From Acidovorax sp. (lineage in GTDB: Bacteria > Pseudomonadota > Gammaproteobacteria > Burkholderiales > Burkholderiaceae_C), in assembly GCA_030692685.1 (NCBI GenBank), contig JAUXZO010000025.1:1-64000 (forward strand): a stretch of 64,000 bases of DNA. Reading direction: 5' to 3'. Shown here in pieces: positions 28,424-36,489 of the stretch. Each line of letters begins with the position of its first letter. Position 1 is the stretch's first letter. The notes beneath the pieces are model-generated. The model saw only the letters and a list, made by a program, of their open reading frames with translations, searched no databases and was not told the origin of the DNA. The translations under genes were made by a program, and so were the position numbers.

Positions 28424-30649
28424 ATGCGCAAAGGATTCACAGTGCACGGCAGAAACAATGCTCCGGCGGATGGTCGACTTAAGGCCGCTCTGGAGGGCAA
28501 AGAATGGAATTTGCTGGTACGCCTTTGCAAGCAGATCCTGCGCAAGAACTCTCGCGACCTGCATGCCACCAGGCTGCTGGGGTATGCCCTGGACTGCCTG
28601 GGCAAGGTCGACGAGTCGATCGAGGTCTATCGCCGTGGGGCGTCCCTGTGGCCCAACGATGCCGAGCTCCTCATCAACTACGGCAACGTGCTGCTCAACC
28701 ATGTGCGCAACGTGCAGGCTCTCCCCATCTTGGAAAAAGTCTGCGAACTAAGACCTGACAAGGCGATTTGCTGGCTCAAACTGGCACAGTGCTGCTACTT
28801 GATAACCCAGCATGAAAAGGGTTTTCGAGCGGCAGAAAAGGCCGCCGCACTGGCCATCGACATCTCCGAAAAATCGGCTGCGCTGACCCAAAAATCAATT
28901 CACCGCCGAGAACTGGGGCAAGTCAAGGAAGCTGTTCAGGACTGCCTGGAGGCAATCGCACTGACACCCATGGAGCCATCCAACCACACGAACAGGCTCC
29001 TGTTCATGCTGGCAGATCCTGACGCAGATGCCGCCAGCCTGTCCAGAGCTGCGCGCGACTATGCGGCGGTGTTCGAGCCGCCACTCAAGCCGCACTGGCC
29101 CGACTTTGCTGCGCTCCAAGGAGAACCGTGGCGCAAGTTGCGCATCGGTTTCTTGTCCCCCGACTTCCGGGTGCACTCTGTGATGTATTTCGTGGAAGGA
29201 TTGCTGGCACAGCTGGATCGACGGCAATTTGAAGTCTTCGCTTTTTACCTGTTCCCGCGCGACGACCAGGTAACCTCACGGGTCGAGCACCATGCAGACC
29301 ACTTTGTCCGCCTGGCAGGCCTTAGTGCCGAGCAACAGGCGCAGTCCATTCGTGCCCACAAGATTGACATATTGATCGATCTGGCTGGCCACACGGGCTA
29401 CAACGGGCTGCTGGCCCTGGCCCACAAAGCAGCGCCGGTACAGGTCTCGTGGCTGGGATTCCCTGCGACGACGGGGCTGGACGCCGTGGACTACAAGTTC
29501 ACCGACGAGATCACCGATCCGCCAGACGCCCAAGCGCAGTACACCGAACAGCTTTATCGCCTGCCCACCCTGTTTGCCTGCTACCGCCCCATGAGCCGCC
29601 ACCCACTGTGGCGCTACCAGCCGCGCTACCAGGTGCGCCCAACGCCGGCGATGGAGAACGGCTTCATCACATTTGGATCGTGCAACAACTTGGGCAAACT
29701 CACCGATGGCGTCCTGTCCCTTTGGGGCCAGGTGCTCGCGGCGGTTCCGGGATCGCGCCTGCTGATCGAGGGCAAAAACCTGGACCAGCCCGATTTCGCC
29801 CTTGCCTACCGCCAGCGTTGCCAAGACCTGGGCCTGGACCCCGAGCGGCTGGACTTGGTGGCGCTGGATGGCGACAACCAATACCTGACGTATCACCGCA
29901 TCGACATTGCGCTTGATCCGTTCCCGCTGACCGGCGGCACCACGACCTTCGACGTGCTTTGGATGGGGGTACCCATCGTTTCCATGGTGGGCAACAGCTT
30001 CAAGAGCCGGATGGGGGTGGGCTTGCTGACCTATCTGGGTCGCACCGAGTGGCTGGCTGAAACGTCCGAAGACTATGTTCGCATTGCATGTGAACTGGCC
30101 GCCGATATACAACCCCTGAACACCCTCCGTCTGGGACTGCGTGAAGAGGTAGAGCGCTCTGCACTGATGCGTGAGGACGTTTTCAACCACCATTTTGGCG
30201 AGGGCCTGCGTGTGATGTGGCTGCAGTGGCTTGCCCGTGCACAGCACCCAGACAGCCCTGAGGCCCAGATGGAGGCGATCCAGGACTGGTTGCCTCAACT
30301 GCCGCAGGAGTGGACACAAGCGCCCTCTCCAGGGGTTGGGCTCAAGCCCGGCCAGCGCATTAGCCTGGCCGAGGCCCATCAGCGCCTGCAGCACCTGGTG
30401 GACAGAGCCAAAACGTCTACCTTCCAAGCATCCCAAGCGCGGGTGGACGCATCAGGAGCCCAGATCACGGGCCGCCACTGGATTGCCGTGACGGAACTGG
30501 CCGAGGTGGTCCTGAACGCCGTGCCACACGACCCCGTTGCACTGGCTTGCCTGGCAGAGGTGGAGCATGCGCATGGCCATACGGAATTTGCCGTCACCTA
30601 CCTGCGGCACGCCACGCAAGCGATGGGGATGGAGCCGTTCAAGGGTTAG
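28424..30649 (+). CDS. TPR-containing GT41 (O-GlcNAc transferase/SPINDLY-type) glycosyltransferase
   Basis: A 741-aa cytoplasmic enzyme. An N-terminal TPR-like helical array (about 20-190) is followed by a Glyco_transf_41 catalytic domain: KLRIGFLSPDFRVHSV, catalytic-type H323 in LAGHTGYNG, VSWLGFPATTGLDAVDY, FGSCNNLGKL, and the nucleotide-sugar site DPFPLTGGTTTFDVLWMGVPIV. A C-terminal extension of about 120 residues is not recognised. The gene starts 82 nt after flagellin 2 on the same strand. GT41 enzymes next to flagellin genes glycosylate Ser/Thr of flagellin; substrate and sugar are inferred here. Confidence 0.88.
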   Translation: MRKGFTVHGRNNAPADGRLKAALEGKEWNLLVRLCKQILRKNSRDLHATRLLGYALDCLGKVDESIEVYRRGASLWPNDAELLINYGNVLLNHVRNVQALPILEKVCELRPDKAICWLKLAQCCYLITQHEKGFRAAEKAAALAIDISEKSAALTQKSIHRRELGQVKEAVQDCLEAIALTPMEPSNHTNRLLFMLADPDADAASLSRAARDYAAVFEPPLKPHWPDFAALQGEPWRKLRIGFLSPDFRVHSVMYFVEGLLAQLDRRQFEVFAFYLFPRDDQVTSRVEHHADHFVRLAGLSAEQQAQSIRAHKIDILIDLAGHTGYNGLLALAHKAAPVQVSWLGFPATTGLDAVDYKFTDEITDPPDAQAQYTEQLYRLPTLFACYRPMSRHPLWRYQPRYQVRPTPAMENGFITFGSCNNLGKLTDGVLSLWGQVLAAVPGSRLLIEGKNLDQPDFALAYRQRCQDLGLDPERLDLVALDGDNQYLTYHRIDIALDPFPLTGGTTTFDVLWMGVPIVSMVGNSFKSRMGVGLLTYLGRTEWLAETSEDYVRIACELAADIQPLNTLRLGLREEVERSALMREDVFNHHFGEGLRVMWLQWLARAQHPDSPEAQMEAIQDWLPQLPQEWTQAPSPGVGLKPGQRISLAEAHQRLQHLVDRAKTSTFQASQARVDASGAQITGRHWIAVTELAEVVLNAVPHDPVALACLAEVEHAHGHTEFAVTYLRHATQAMGMEPFKG

Positions 30650-30671
30650 TGTCTGGCCAGTCGGAACTAAT

Positions 30672-30735
30672 CACTATAAAAGTTATAGCTACTAGCGCTT
30701 ATTTAATAAGCGCCAGAGCCCATTTTCACCATATA
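30672..30735. repeat. Family-A dispersed palindrome (25-nt core)
   Basis: Core 30692-30716 with arms CTAGCGCTTAT and ATAAGCGCCAG, preceded by TTATAGCTA. It lies between the convergent GT41 and CmcI-like genes, 22 nt after the GT41 stop, and is the only structure there that could end either transcript. Confidence 0.85.
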
Positions 30736-30758
30736 TTTCGATTCCAAAGACTGGCGGA

Positions 30759-31553
30759 TCACTCCTTGCGCCGCAAGAACCCTTGCGGTGCCACCGTCAC
30801 CTGCAAGCGCTGCTCCATCTCAGCGTCGACCTCGAACTCGGCATGCCCAGCCAACCACTGGAGCACGGCCGTCTTTGGGTTGTTGCCCACGTCCCAGGGG
30901 CGGTCGGCAAAGAACTTCGGCGGCATGTCTTCCACAAAGGTGTCAAACACCACGCAGTAGCTGCCCGGCGTGACCAGCGGCGCATACGCGTCCAGCTCGC
31001 CCAGCACATGGTCGTGCGTGTGCATGGAATCCAGGCACACCAGTACGCGCTGGTAGCCCTTCGCAAATTCGTGCACCTGCTGCACCACATCCGGCGCCAC
31101 AGCGGAGCCCTGGATCATGGCGATACGGCTGGCCATGGGGTGGGCTTCGATGGCGGCGCGGTTGTGGGCGCGGATGTCGATGTCCACGCCCAGCACCTTG
31201 CGGCGCGATGCGCGCGGGTCCATAGTAGTGCCGGCTTCGATGGCGTCGCTCATGTCCAGCAGCGCCAACAGCGATGCGCTGAGTACCAGCGAGCCACCGT
31301 GCGCGATGCCCGTTTCGATGATGAGGTCGGGCCGCACGCGCCATACCAGCTCTTGCATGGCCACCATGTCCTGCGGGTACTGGATGATGGGCCGACCCAT
31401 CCAGTCAAAGTTGTAAACGTACTGCCGCTGCATGGAAGCCTGGAGCCAGTCGCGAGAAAGCGCCTTGAAAGCGCCATCTTCGGCGTACGACTGCAAGCGA
31501 GCTTGCCGTTCTTGGTGGAACTGTTCTGAAGGGTGCATGACCAGATCTTTCAC
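30759..31553 (-). CDS. CmcI-like (cephalosporin hydroxylase family) SAM-dependent enzyme
   Basis: 264-aa member of the CmcI/rhamnosyl O-methyltransferase family, a Rossmann-fold group that is mostly methyltransferases despite its name. Visible motifs: NFDWMGRPIIQYPQDMVAMQELV, SAM-loop-like IIETGIAHGGSLVLSAS, VLGVDIDIRAHNR, VCLDSMHTHDHV and LVTPGSYCVVFDTF. GTG start overlaps the stop of the TylF-like gene (GTGA); ATG at 31538 is an alternative. Last gene of the sugar operon. Probable role: O-methylation of a glycan residue; a beta-lactam role is very unlikely in this context. Confidence 0.8.
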   Translation of the reverse strand: MKDLVMHPSEQFHQERQARLQSYAEDGAFKALSRDWLQASMQRQYVYNFDWMGRPIIQYPQDMVAMQELVWRVRPDLIIETGIAHGGSLVLSASLLALLDMSDAIEAGTTMDPRASRRKVLGVDIDIRAHNRAAIEAHPMASRIAMIQGSAVAPDVVQQVHEFAKGYQRVLVCLDSMHTHDHVLGELDAYAPLVTPGSYCVVFDTFVEDMPPKFFADRPWDVGNNPKTAVLQWLAGHAEFEVDAEMEQRLQVTVAPQGFLRRKE

Positions 31554-32296
31554 TTAATCAACAAACCTTGACCTGTGGGCATCTCCAGCACACGGTACCC
31601 GTATTTGGCGAACCAGGGGTCCTCCGCCAGCTTCTGCGCTCGGTAGGCCAACCAACCATAGTCGTCCAGAATCAGGACAGCGCCAGGAACCATGCGGTCA
31701 AAAAGCACTTCGAGTGCACCAACCTCCGCATCCGCATTGTTCATGTCCAGGTGCATAAAGGCGATCTTTTGCGGAGCAACCTCGGCCAGAACCTCAGGCA
31801 CCTTGCCCTGCGTCACGGTCACATTGTCAAAACCCGAAAACCGCTCTTTGACTTGCGCATAGAGCTGCTTGCTGTGCTCCGGCATGGCATGGTGGGGCAG
31901 TGACGGGTCGTGATCGAACAAGTCATACAGGTAGTAGTGGCGATCTGGCTGGTTCGCAAAGTCCACCGCGTCACACACTATTCGAGCTGTGGTGCCCTTG
32001 TAGCAAGCGCACTCCACAAAATCTCCCTCCAGCCGCAAGCCATTGCGCACTCCCCACAGCACGGTGGAAATCCGCCAAAGCACTGCTTTTTCAATGTCTG
32101 TGCTCGCGTGGGCATTGAATGCCCGCATCAGGGATTCGTCCTCCAGGAACCCCAGGTTCCGGTGGTACGTGAAAAGGTTGTCGCCCGCGTAGATGCCGTC
32201 CTGACCATTCATCTGGTCAATGGCCTGCTGAAGGCCCTGAACGAAACCATTCGGCTCCTTGACCCCGAAGAAAACTGTGCTCAAGTGATTGGCCAT
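31550..32296 (-). CDS. TylF/MycF-like O-methyltransferase
   Basis: 248-aa class I SAM-dependent methyltransferase of the macrocin-O-methyltransferase type. SAM site FVECACYKGTTARIV, YYLYDLFDHDP, and metal/catalytic-type motif FMHLDMNNADAEVGALEVLFDRMVPGAVLILDDYGW are visible. Family members methylate sugar hydroxyls in a metal-dependent way. It follows the SDR gene by 32 nt and is coupled to the CmcI-like gene. Likely decorates the flagellar glycan. Confidence 0.82.
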   Translation of the reverse strand: MANHLSTVFFGVKEPNGFVQGLQQAIDQMNGQDGIYAGDNLFTYHRNLGFLEDESLMRAFNAHASTDIEKAVLWRISTVLWGVRNGLRLEGDFVECACYKGTTARIVCDAVDFANQPDRHYYLYDLFDHDPSLPHHAMPEHSKQLYAQVKERFSGFDNVTVTQGKVPEVLAEVAPQKIAFMHLDMNNADAEVGALEVLFDRMVPGAVLILDDYGWLAYRAQKLAEDPWFAKYGYRVLEMPTGQGLLIK

Positions 32297-32328
32297 GGGA
32301 TTTCCTTTCTCTTTTAGAACTCAACAGA

Positions 32329-33135
32329 TCACAGAGCTGTACCGTCGTCCCAGACGGGGCGCGCCACCACACCCCACTCATTGCGCAGACGAGACACATT
32401 GATAGGCACAAGACGCTGCAACGGCGCACCTTCGAGCACTTCAAAAGTGCTGGCGTACCGATTGCCAAGCCACGCAAGCCACTGGGAGTGCGTGGTCTGG
32501 CTGCCGCTGGCCACGTTGTAAACCGGGTAGCGGCCCTGCAGCGCAATGCGCGGCAGCCAGTCCAGAACGTCGGCCACATGCACATAGTCCTTGGCGGAGC
32601 GCGGGTCAGAGCGCAGCACCATATGGCCCTGGCGGGCCTGGTGCAGCAGGTCTGCCACCAAGTTGCCCGATGCAGGGTCCATGCCCGGCCCCACCACGTT
32701 GGACAGACGCGCCACGCGCACCCCAGCGCGGCCACTTGCGTGGCACAGGGATTCGCCGGTGAGCTTGGTGAGGTTGTACAGGTACGACGAGTCGCCCGGC
32801 AGCACGGCCAGGGGCGCGTCTTCGTGGGTGCTGGCCGCCCCCATGTAGACCCGGGTGGACGACAGGTACAGCAGCGAGTCGAACTGCGCACGCCGCAGCA
32901 CTTCGGTCAGCAGCCCCACATGGGCGTCCACGGTGTCGAACGGGCGCGTGCGGAAGTCGGCGGTGAGCCCCACGCAATACATCACATGGCCCAGCGGGCA
33001 GGTGAACACCTCGGCATCGCCGCGCGCGGGCGCCCACACGGTGTGGCCCTGCGCCTGCAGGTGAGCCGCAAGGCGGCTGCCGATGTAGCCCGAGGCGCCC
33101 AGCACGGTGAACGTCGAGGGAGGCAGACCCGTCAC
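32329..33135 (-). CDS. NAD(P)-dependent SDR sugar epimerase/ketoreductase
   Basis: 268-aa extended SDR. Cofactor motif VLGASGYIGSRLAAHL at the N-terminus; active-site YxxxK in SSYLYNLTKLTGESL with Ser in LYLSSTRVYMG. GTG start at 33135 overlaps the acyltransferase stop (GTGA); the open frame further upstream lies inside that gene and is rejected. In a CDP-4-keto-6-deoxyhexose pathway this enzyme would reduce the C4 ketone at the last step. Substrate is inferred. Confidence 0.85.
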   Translation of the reverse strand: MTGLPPSTFTVLGASGYIGSRLAAHLQAQGHTVWAPARGDAEVFTCPLGHVMYCVGLTADFRTRPFDTVDAHVGLLTEVLRRAQFDSLLYLSSTRVYMGAASTHEDAPLAVLPGDSSYLYNLTKLTGESLCHASGRAGVRVARLSNVVGPGMDPASGNLVADLLHQARQGHMVLRSDPRSAKDYVHVADVLDWLPRIALQGRYPVYNVASGSQTTHSQWLAWLGNRYASTFEVLEGAPLQRLVPINVSRLRNEWGVVARPVWDDGTAL

Positions 33136-33620
33136 CGGCGCTCCCCCACTACAACCAAAGGCTGGCCCGCATACACCGTGTACGCCAGCAGCTCGCCGCG
33201 CACGATGGACCCCGCGCCCACCACGCACCCGCGCCGCAGCACCGCTCCGTCCAGCAGCACACAGTTGGCGCCGATCCACACGTCGTCCTCAATCACGATG
33301 CCGCCCTTGCTGGGCAGAAAGCCTTGCTCGCGGATCAAGCGGTTTCTGTCGGCATAGGCGTGGTTCACCGGCGCAAAGGTGCAGTTGGCGGCAATTGCTA
33401 CATAGTTGCCGATGTGGATGCCGTTACCGGTGTAGAGCACGCAGCCCGCGTTAACGACCACGTGCTCGCCCACCACCAGGTCGCCGCTGCCGCCCGCAGG
33501 CTTGACTTTGACGAAGCTGTCGATGACCGAATGCGCGCCCACCACAATGCGCGTGCCGCGCACCGAGTCTTCGATGTCGGCCAGGTGCGAGACCTTCGCG
33601 GTGGGGTGCAGCTCTATCAC
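33132..33620 (-). CDS. Hexapeptide-repeat (LbH) acyltransferase
   Basis: 162-aa left-handed beta-helix acetyltransferase. Hexapeptide repeats run through most of the protein; APVNHAYADRNR holds the likely catalytic His and the loop preceding GGIVIEDDVWIGANCVLLDGAVLRRGCVVGAGSIV. GTG start abuts the methyltransferase stop with no gap, and its own stop overlaps the SDR start. Probably O- or N-acetylates the deoxysugar or its nucleotide form. Confidence 0.85.
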   Translation of the reverse strand: MIELHPTAKVSHLADIEDSVRGTRIVVGAHSVIDSFVKVKPAGGSGDLVVGEHVVVNAGCVLYTGNGIHIGNYVAIAANCTFAPVNHAYADRNRLIREQGFLPSKGGIVIEDDVWIGANCVLLDGAVLRRGCVVGAGSIVRGELLAYTVYAGQPLVVVGERR

Positions 33621-34862
33621 CTAGAACACCTCCAGCTTCGGCACCGCCACGACCATTTTCGCGCCCCAGCTGCGCGCGTAGTCCAGCTGCTCGGCCACCT
33701 CGTTGCGCAGGTTCCAGGGCAGGATCAGGATGCGCTGCGGCTTGTGGGCGCGCAGGTGCGCCTCGCTCACCACGGGGATGTGGCTGCCGGGCAGGTACTG
33801 GCCTTGTTTGGCGGGGTTCTTGTCCACCACGTAGGACAGAAGGTCAGGCCGCACGCCCGCAAAGTTGAGCAAGGTATTGCCCTTGGCGGCCGCGCCGTAG
33901 GCGCCCACGCTCACGCCATCAGTTTGGCATTGCAATAAAAATGTGAGCAGCTCGCGCTTTACCCGTATGGCCTGGGCCTGAAAATTGCTATAAAAACCTG
34001 CACCCAGTAAACCCACCGCAGCTTCGTTGGCCAGCAGTTGCTGCACGCGGGCGGCGCCTTCAGCGCTGGCCTGGGGGTGGCTCGACGCGTCGGCCCGCGC
34101 GGCGAACACGCGCAGGCTGCCACCATGCGTGGACAGCTCTTGCACGTCGATCACCACCAGGCCATTGGCCGCAAAGATGCGCTGCACCGCCGTGAGCGAC
34201 AGATAGGAATAGTGTTCGTGGTACGCCGTATCGAACTGGCAGCCCTGCACCATGCGCAGCAGGTGCGGAAACTCAAAGGTGGCCACGCCGTGGGGCTTGA
34301 GCAGCCGGGCAAAGCCAGACACAAAGTCGTTGATATCGGGCACGTGGGCCAGCACGTTGTTGGCGGCGATCAGGTCGGCCTGGCGGCCCGCAGCGGACAA
34401 CTCTTCAGCCAGCGCGACGCCAAAGAAGCGCTCGACCACCTCGATGCCCTTGGTGCGGGAGGCCGCCGCCGTGCTGGCCGTGGGCTCCACACCGTAGCAA
34501 GGGATGCCAGCAGCCTGTACGTATTGCAGCAGGTATCCATCATTCGATGCAACCTCCACGACGCAGCTTGCGGCGGTGAGGTCCAAGCGATCTCGCATCG
34601 CTTTCACGTAGGCCTCAGCATGCGCGAGCCAAGATGAGGAGAACGAGCTGAAATACGCGTAGTCGTCGGTGAACAGCGCCTCGCGCCCGGCGTGGTCTTC
34701 GGTCTGCACCAGCCAGCAGGTTTCGCAGACCAAGAGGCGCAGCGGGAACCAGGTTTCGGGCGCGCGCAGCGCGGCCTCGCTCAGGTAGGCGTTGGACGGG
34801 GGCGCGCTGCCCAGGTCCAAAAACGGCAGTTGCAGCGGGCTGCCGCAGTGTCGGCACTTCAC
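33621..34862 (-). CDS. Sugar C-methyltransferase (NovU/TylCIII-type)
   Basis: 413-aa, three-part SAM-dependent methyltransferase: zinc-binding N-terminus (CRHCGSPLQLPFLDLGSAPPSNAYL, later CETCW), Rossmann core (VVEVASNDGYLLQYVQAAG, ANNVLAHVPDINDFV) and C-terminal domain (YGAAAKGNTLLNFAGV, VDKNPAKQGQYLPGSHIPV, ILPWNLRNEV). These enzymes add a methyl branch, usually at C3, to nucleotide-4-keto-6-deoxysugars. GTG start at 34862 overlaps the epimerase stop (GTGA). About 33936-34000 contains AT-rich sequence resembling the family-A repeat. Confidence 0.88.
   Translation of the reverse strand: MKCRHCGSPLQLPFLDLGSAPPSNAYLSEAALRAPETWFPLRLLVCETCWLVQTEDHAGREALFTDDYAYFSSFSSSWLAHAEAYVKAMRDRLDLTAASCVVEVASNDGYLLQYVQAAGIPCYGVEPTASTAAASRTKGIEVVERFFGVALAEELSAAGRQADLIAANNVLAHVPDINDFVSGFARLLKPHGVATFEFPHLLRMVQGCQFDTAYHEHYSYLSLTAVQRIFAANGLVVIDVQELSTHGGSLRVFAARADASSHPQASAEGAARVQQLLANEAAVGLLGAGFYSNFQAQAIRVKRELLTFLLQCQTDGVSVGAYGAAAKGNTLLNFAGVRPDLLSYVVDKNPAKQGQYLPGSHIPVVSEAHLRAHKPQRILILPWNLRNEVAEQLDYARSWGAKMVVAVPKLEVF
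33936..34000. repeat. Degenerate family-A-like segment in the C-methyltransferase gene
   Basis: AT-rich stretch with GAGCAGCTCGCGCTTTA and GAAAATTGCTATAAAAA, words shared with the long-spacer repeat at 47283-47395, inside an otherwise GC-rich gene. Arms do not pair well; weak case. Confidence 0.3.
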
Positions 34863-35419
34863 AGGCGCACTCCTTCGAATTCTTCGGTCATCCAGGGCTG
34901 GCCCGCATCGCGCGGCGACATCGCGCCCGCAGACAGTGGCCAACCAATGGCCAGCCGGGGGTCGAGTGGATGCAGCCCCGCCTCGGCTGCGGGTGTGTAG
35001 GCGGCCGAGTGGCAATACAGCAGCTCGGCGTTGTCGGTCAGCGCCTGAAATCCGTGGGCAAAACCCGGGGGGATCAGCAGCGCACAGCCGTTGTCGGCCG
35101 ACAGGCGCTCAGCGTGCCATTGCAAAAAGGTGGGCGAGCCCTGGCGCAGGTCCACCGCCACATCCCAGACCTCGCCGCGCAGGCAGCTCACAAGCTTCAT
35201 CTCGGCGTGCGGCGGTTTTTGGTAGTGCATGCCGCGCACGGTGCCTTTCAGCGCCGTGTAGCTGTGGTTGATCTGGGCGATGGGCTCCGTCCAGCCCGCG
35301 CCCGCCAGCTCTTGTGCGCAGAACATGCGCGAAAAAAAACCGCGTTCGTCCACCAGCGGCTGGCGTTGCACGCGGAACAAGCCCTCAAGCGGCAGCGGCA
35401 CAAAAGCCAGTCGGCTCAT
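34859..35419 (-). CDS. RmlC-like nucleotide-4-keto-6-deoxysugar 3,5-epimerase
   Basis: 186-aa cupin of the dTDP-4-dehydrorhamnose 3,5-epimerase family: VQRQPLVDERGFFSRMF, NHSYTALKGTVRGMHYQKPP (catalytic His in RGMHYQ), RGEVWDVAVDLRQGSPTF and LIPPGFAHGFQAL are conserved. ATG at 35419 overlaps the rfbG stop (ATGA). Because its operon makes CDP-4-keto-6-deoxyglucose, it probably epimerises that at C3 and/or C5, perhaps around C-methylation. True dTDP specificity is less likely since rmlA/B are absent here. Confidence 0.85.
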   Translation of the reverse strand: MSRLAFVPLPLEGLFRVQRQPLVDERGFFSRMFCAQELAGAGWTEPIAQINHSYTALKGTVRGMHYQKPPHAEMKLVSCLRGEVWDVAVDLRQGSPTFLQWHAERLSADNGCALLIPPGFAHGFQALTDNAELLYCHSAAYTPAAEAGLHPLDPRLAIGWPLSAGAMSPRDAGQPWMTEEFEGVRL

Positions 35420-36483
35420 GGGCGCGCCTCCCAGGCGTCGATGTCGGCCAGACACAGCGCGCGGGCACCGGCGCCGCCATGTTGCTGGCGGTACCAGTTC
35501 ATGGTGCGGGCCACGGCGGTGTTCAGCGTCCAGTGCGGGGCCACGCCCAGCACCTGGCGGGCGTGTGCGGTTTCCAGTGCCAGCCAGCCTGCTTCGTGCG
35601 GGCCTTCACTCTCATTTTCATAGCTGGTAGCGCTTGATGGATAAGCGCTAGAGGCCAATTCGACTACATTTTTAACCGTTGCAGCCTCGTGCGGCAGCGG
35701 GCCAAAGTTGTAGGCACCGGCCAGCGCGGGGGCCTCCCAAAGGCACTGGGACAAGCGCAAGTAAGCGGCCAGGGGTTCGAGCACATGTTGCCAGGGGCGC
35801 GTGGCCTGGGGGCAGCGAATGTGCAGGGTTTGGCCTGCTTCCCAGGCGCGCACGGCGTCGGGCAGCAGGCGGTCTTGCGCCCAGTCGCCGCCGCCAATCA
35901 CATTGCCCGCGCGGGCGGTGGCCACGGCGATGCCCTGTGCGGCCAAAAAGGAATCGCGGTAGCTGGCGGTGACCAGCTCGGCAGCGGCCTTGCTGGCGCT
36001 GTAGGGGTCATGCCCGCCCAGGGCGTCGTCTTCGCGGTAGGGGTAGGCCCACTCGCGATTGCGGTAAACCTTGTCGGTGGTCACCACCACGGCCACGCGC
36101 ACATCGGCCAGGCCGCGCAGGGCATCGAGCACATGCGCCGTGCCCATGACATTGGTGGCAAAGGTGTCGAGCGGCGCCGCGTAGCCGGGCCGCACCAGCG
36201 CCTGCGCGGCCAGGTGCAGCACGACTTCGGGCCGGACGGCGCGCACCCGCATGGCCACCGCCTGGGCGCTGCGGATGTCGCAGAAATGGCTATCGACGCC
36301 CTGCCCCGCCTGACCCAGCTGGGCCAGGGTGAAGAGATTGGGCTCGGTGGTAGGGGGCAGCGCCATACCGGTGACCTGGGCGCCCAAGCGCTGCAGCCAC
36401 AGCGCCAACCAGGCGCCTTTGAAGCCGGTATGGCCAGTAAGCAACACGCGCTTGCCGCGCCAGAAGTCGGGATCAGGGCGCAT
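35416..36483 (-). CDS. rfbG: CDP-glucose 4,6-dehydratase
   Basis: 355-aa extended SDR converting CDP-glucose to CDP-4-keto-6-deoxyglucose. NAD site VLLTGHTGFKGAWLALWL, catalytic Tyr/Lys in YSASKAAAELV after VVTTDKVYRNREW, and GNVIGGGDWAQDRLLPD are as in the family. Residues about 271-291 (YPSSATSYENESEG) are encoded by an in-frame family-A palindrome, just before the conserved HEAGWLALETAHARQVLG. 6 nt after rfbF. Confidence 0.93.
   Translation of the reverse strand: MRPDPDFWRGKRVLLTGHTGFKGAWLALWLQRLGAQVTGMALPPTTEPNLFTLAQLGQAGQGVDSHFCDIRSAQAVAMRVRAVRPEVVLHLAAQALVRPGYAAPLDTFATNVMGTAHVLDALRGLADVRVAVVVTTDKVYRNREWAYPYREDDALGGHDPYSASKAAAELVTASYRDSFLAAQGIAVATARAGNVIGGGDWAQDRLLPDAVRAWEAGQTLHIRCPQATRPWQHVLEPLAAYLRLSQCLWEAPALAGAYNFGPLPHEAATVKNVVELASSAYPSSATSYENESEGPHEAGWLALETAHARQVLGVAPHWTLNTAVARTMNWYRQQHGGAGARALCLADIDAWEARP
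35612..35674. repeat. Family-A dispersed palindrome inside rfbG
   Basis: Core 35627-35651 has arms GTAGCGCTTG and ATAAGCGCTAG, flanked by TCATAGCTG and AGGCCAATTCGACTACATTTTTA, like intergenic copies. It is in the rfbG reading frame and introduces no stop. Confidence 0.8.
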
Positions 36484-36489
36484 CGTGGG

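Noticed and set aside
30759-31553. Beta-lactam (cephamycin) biosynthesis from the cephalosporin-hydroxylase-family gene
   Set aside because: No other beta-lactam genes; the neighbours are sugar-modifying enzymes, so only the family name points that way.
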